Below, in pieces: positions 7,301 through 8,753 of a stretch of DNA of 8,753 nucleotides (the stretch's first letter is position 1; each line of letters opens with the position of its first letter). The notes under the pieces were generated by a model, which worked only from the letters and a program-made list of their open reading frames with translations, was not told the DNA's origin and made no database searches. Position numbers and translations under genes: made by a program. Source of the DNA: CALBLZ01 sp041917855 (GTDB lineage Bacteria; Patescibacteriota; UBA1384; CAILIB01); assembly GCA_041917855.1 (NCBI GenBank), contig JAYRWT010000021.1, positions 1 through 8,753 on the forward strand, in the 5' to 3' direction.

Positions 7301-7799
7301 CACTCCTCCTCCCACTCCCACTAAGCCAATAGAGCAACCTCCTACCAGCCCGCAGGTTCAGCCAGAACCAAAGCCACAGATTGAGACTAGCAACAGCTAT
7401 CAACAGTCGCTGCCGGAGAATCCGCTTGATCAGGCAGCACTTACCAATCCGGAAAAGAAATTACGTGACAAGATTGGCTTAGCAGCTGGCGCCCTTTCGA
7501 GTAATGTCCCTACCTATATAGCTAACGCCCAAGAAATTTCTGATCTACAAGACATGTGCGCCAGATTGACTAGGCGTGATGACTATCGCCCAGAAGGCGC
7601 TGGGTTAGTGCGACTTTTGCGCGTCATCGCCCTCGGGTTTGCCTCAGTTGATCAGACTAAGCGTGTGGTTGGCGTGCACGACGCCATTGTCAGGCATGTG
7701 CTAGAGCGGGCAAATTATGTGGAGAGTACCCTCTCTACCGATCCAACCGGCCAAGGTACGCGGGCGCAATCTGAGCATGGTCCACTCGAGAGCGACTAG
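4371..7799 (+). CDS. Uncharacterised 1142-residue multidomain protein
   Basis: I do not recognise the family. In order: a Pro/acidic N-terminus (1-30); a charged helical stretch (about 50-125); a Gly/Pro-rich hydrophobic segment (128-152, MGWGFGMFILSPLLGPIMGP...), possibly membrane-associated; a helical region; a second, weaker hydrophobic stretch (258-288). A probable beta-rich middle part follows, with two faintly similar segments (400-425, GKLLTRLAHRDRLNGIW; 606-629, GKSVLWHMAHDDQGRIW). Then come a lysine-rich linker (717-745), a helical domain (about 757-957), a proline-rich linker (967-1003) and a helical C-terminal domain (1004-1142). There is no signal peptide, Walker motif or obvious catalytic triad. 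The ATG at 4371 is chosen over an upstream in-frame TTG at 4314, because MPEIPAPPP looks like a native start and the 8-nt overlap with the DUF5663-like gene fits coupling; no Shine-Dalgarno is visible. A scaffold or membrane-associated role is only a guess. Confidence 0.9.
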   Translation: MPEIPAPPPSGGTETPPADEIRPEDQDILDMLEARSNEPRLLYEDVSDISVTEQVMKDFNSGKKAREKARAALYEERSKASWSSRSSNFLGEKLGKFFKTPQEKYKKLQKDFYCGDDKDPLLDAKYRMGWGFGMFILSPLLGPIMGPFAGMKGIKDGFTAFTEYRFRMKDMKGDNNFNPDLVKYTQAKIEESLRSTLTTLEGKLASKAITPDDYHQLVSFAIKEHNTWMENELFPRERALTEAQNELHRRLGRSAAWATGIGLLYGGGNVSNLSPLLPVAAALTAMHANAELHNVHALVPKEGEDTADYLLKNPFPFATPDEMADDIAEKNRQPIEIADFSTRARDVRQPLPTQRFTAGYPELAPTDRVEHEGRFYYTGPTFSDSTGETFSVFYVQDGKGKLLTRLAHRDRLNGIWRVVEGINFQQNSSKKKKGSGPTAAYMLPKSSIHQTQDGLLPTNVSEALEGTNRKQEPIESLTQDAIKKLLRDYFAKEVIKEDRDGVERPKPAIEPTSYVKEVRRFSDGGVLDVLRLTKPDNLTLLDPEFPAKGGVPRSLGLKGFITEANRVAKLPGFVPDFTQSPLETYGRTHPFLGDVILEVYKGELAGKSVLWHMAHDDQGRIWVDRLELQEAAPTSYGVPAQVVDAGILTLQPLVDKDKGRYDLIKLYTRKVKDARETVLDVTEFLDELAPISLYRAHRSIKRTTPERNNDDSEGVVDEKGEKKDKKEKKNKKDNTGKEGESGKASTEPDQKSRSDERFLEGLSGKKLYRALMDLPTNKEYEKRYILQRRIRAMSTQLRGSYEQRGDGKLAGLSRELYEEASAVQGLSLSNPTCSSVVQNIESLLEDEVQVATFFGLTYRQNQIRRPEMRQALILRGIDEFLRGVKRVRHNLVPNSAVRNAYHAIAIQLEELQNMYQRDGAQVPDTAAGLVQDVLTIRVGLEKTRKVTMRNEQSNQSPTPVAANAKKPVNEPKQPTEPTPPPTPTKPIEQPPTSPQVQPEPKPQIETSNSYQQSLPENPLDQAALTNPEKKLRDKIGLAAGALSSNVPTYIANAQEISDLQDMCARLTRRDDYRPEGAGLVRLLRVIALGFASVDQTKRVVGVHDAIVRHVLERANYVESTLSTDPTGQGTRAQSEHGPLESD
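6519..6605 (+). repeat. Low-complexity lysine-rich coding tract
   Basis: Inside the 1142-residue protein gene, codons 717-745 are almost all AAG, AAA, GAG and GAT, giving runs such as EKKDKKEKKNKKD. The DNA is strongly purine-biased and holds an A6 run at 6561-6566. It reads as a flexible, highly charged interdomain linker, with possible affinity for nucleic acid or acidic lipid. Confidence 0.75.
7269..7379 (+). repeat. Proline-rich linker tract
   Basis: Codons 967-1003 of the 1142-residue protein encode a Pro/Thr/Glu/Lys/Gln-rich stretch with cores such as EPTPPPTPTKPIEQPP. It separates two helical regions and is probably an extended, disordered spacer. Confidence 0.8.
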
Positions 7800-7829
7800 C
7801 CAGCAAATCACGAATCAAGCTCGGTGTGC

Positions 7830-7848
7830 ACCAGTCAGAACGACTGGT
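7830..7848 (+). other. Perfect hairpin between the large gene and secA
   Basis: ACCAGTC (7830-7836) pairs with GACTGGT (7842-7848) around AGAAC. It begins 31 bases after the stop of the large gene. AAATCTGGG follows rather than a T-run, so a weak terminator, an RNA stability element or part of the secA leader are all possible. Confidence 0.45.
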
Positions 7849-7867
7849 AAATCTGGGTCATTCCGGC

Positions 7868-7873
7868 TATCAT
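7868..7873 (+). promoter_or_regulatory. Possible -10 element for secA
   Basis: TATCAT matches five of six bases of TATAAT and would start transcription about 60 bases before the secA ATG. At 17-bp spacing the -35 position holds TGGTAA, a poor match that falls in the preceding hairpin, so support is weak. Confidence 0.25.
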
Positions 7874-7904
7874 AACCCAAGAACAAATCTAACGTTTTGC
7901 CTGG

Positions 7905-7919
7905 GGCGCCTCCTGCGCC
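7905..7919 (+). other. GC-rich hairpin in the secA leader
   Basis: GGCGC (7905-7909) pairs with GCGCC (7915-7919) around CTCCT, ending 18 bases before the secA start codon. A pyrimidine-rich stretch without a Shine-Dalgarno follows. It could affect ribosome access, but nothing in the sequence proves it. Confidence 0.35.
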
Positions 7920-7937
7920 TTTCGCTCTCTTTCCGTT

Positions 7938-8753
7938 ATGGCTGTACCATTCCTCGACAAGCTGCTGGCTGATCCATCGCGCTCGTTCTTACGCAAGAAT
8001 GCCAAGGTAGTGCAGCGTATCAACGCGTTCGAAGCAGAGATCTCTCAGCTTACCGATACAGAACTTGCCGCCAAAACAGCAGAGTTTAAAGAGCGTATTG
8101 CAGCAAAGCTTACCCCAGATGAGCTTGATCCACTCGAGGCACTCAACGACGAAAAGGTTGAGGACATTCATGACAAGGTTCGTGAAAAAAAGCGTATTAA
8201 TGCCGTGCTTGAGCCTATTTTGCCCGAGGCATTTGCAGTTATGCGCGAGGCTGCAAAACGCTCCGTAGGGGAGCGTCACTTTGACGTGCAGCTCTTGGGT
8301 GGCATTGCTCTGCACAATGGTGCTATTGCCGAGATGCGTACGGGTGAGGGTAAAACTTTGGTAGCAACCCTGCCGCTCTACCTAAATAGCTTGGTAGGCA
8401 AGGGCGCTCAGCTGATCACTGTTAACGATTACCTGGCTAAAGTTGGTATTGAGCACTATGGTCCTGCCTACGAACTACTCGGACTGAGCGTTGGGCTGAT
8501 TATGCATGACTCTTCATTTCGTTATGAAAAGGGAGAGTTTGTTCAGGTAAGCCGCCGCGAGGCGTACGCTTGCGATATTACCTATGGTACCAACAACGAA
8601 TTTGGCTTTGACTACCTACGAGACAACATGGCTCAGAACGAGTCGCAGCTAGCCCAGCGCGATCAATTCTTTGCAATTGTAGATGAAGCTGACTCAATTC
8701 TGATCGATGAAGCGCGTACCCCGCTGATCATTTCTGGACCAGCCGAAGAATCA
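7938..8753 (+). CDS. secA: Preprotein translocase ATPase SecA, 3' end cut by window edge
   Basis: The ATPase motor that drives secretory proteins through SecYEG at the cytoplasmic membrane. The window holds 272 codons from the ATG at 7938, all in one frame and open to the edge; full SecA is usually 800-1000 residues. Visible are LPEAFAVMREAAKR (95-108), the Walker A region EMRTGEGKT (132-140), VNDYLA (162-167), ACDITYGTNNEFGFDYLRDN (211-230) and the Walker B region IVDEADSILIDEARTPLIIS (247-266). The box reads DEAD where E. coli has DEVD. About 30 residues are inserted after the first helices (55-93) compared with E. coli, and the stretch before SRREAY (191-205) is longer, as in CPR and Chloroflexi SecA. 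Residues VG replace the usual RD after VNDYLA-K. No Shine-Dalgarno is visible. It lies 138 bases after the large gene, so it probably has its own promoter or a processed leader. Confidence 0.97.
   Translation, partial: MAVPFLDKLLADPSRSFLRKNAKVVQRINAFEAEISQLTDTELAAKTAEFKERIAAKLTPDELDPLEALNDEKVEDIHDKVREKKRINAVLEPILPEAFAVMREAAKRSVGERHFDVQLLGGIALHNGAIAEMRTGEGKTLVATLPLYLNSLVGKGAQLITVNDYLAKVGIEHYGPAYELLGLSVGLIMHDSSFRYEKGEFVQVSRREAYACDITYGTNNEFGFDYLRDNMAQNESQLAQRDQFFAIVDEADSILIDEARTPLIISGPAEES

Noticed and set aside
7824..7850. Eight-codon GTG-started frame in the secA leader, considered as a SecM-like leader peptide
   Set aside because: Too short for an arrest peptide, no ribosome site, no export signal; its bases are better explained by the hairpin at 7830-7848.

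Overview
The window looks like chromosome of a Candidate Phyla Radiation (Patescibacteria) bacterium with roughly balanced GC content. Three things point there. The partial SecA carries the 'PVSRREAY-ACDITYGTNNE'-type nucleotide-binding-domain region I associate with CPR and Chloroflexi SecA. One small gene resembles DUF5663, a family I know mainly from Patescibacteria. Genes are tightly packed around a very large protein with no recognisable family. TGA is used as a genuine stop (methyltransferase and DUF5663-like genes), so the UGA=Gly code of Gracilibacteria/Absconditabacteria is not in use. The exact lineage cannot be fixed from this sequence.

Layout: (1) 1-736, minus strand: the 5' 245 codons of a glucose-1-phosphate thymidylyltransferase (rmlA), running off the left edge. 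(2) 737-919: divergent intergenic region with a mirror pair of AGGTGTAA half-sites. (3) 920-1306, plus: four-helix DUF1761-like membrane protein, closed by a strong intrinsic terminator (1330-1359). (4) 1391-2011, plus: membrane-anchored NlpC/P60-like cysteine peptidase. (5) 2012-2128: spacer with two perfect inverted repeats. (6) 2129-7799, plus: a compact four-gene run, serS - TM-anchored methyltransferase - DUF5663-like protein - 1142-residue uncharacterised protein. These genes are joined by a 1-nt overlap, a 25-nt gap and an 8-nt overlap, so they are probably cotranscribed and partly translationally coupled. (7) 7800-7937: spacer with small hairpins. (8) 7938-8753, plus: the first 272 codons of secA, cut by the right edge.

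Functionally the window mixes housekeeping (tRNA-Ser charging, Sec export, dTDP-sugar synthesis for surface polysaccharide) with envelope-facing proteins (DUF1761-like, NlpC/P60-like, anchored methyltransferase). The least explained part is the pair formed by the DUF5663-like protein and the 1142-residue protein, whose reading frames overlap. No gene-free stretch exceeds 300 bases. I found no tRNA, rRNA, CRISPR array, insertion sequence or integrase.
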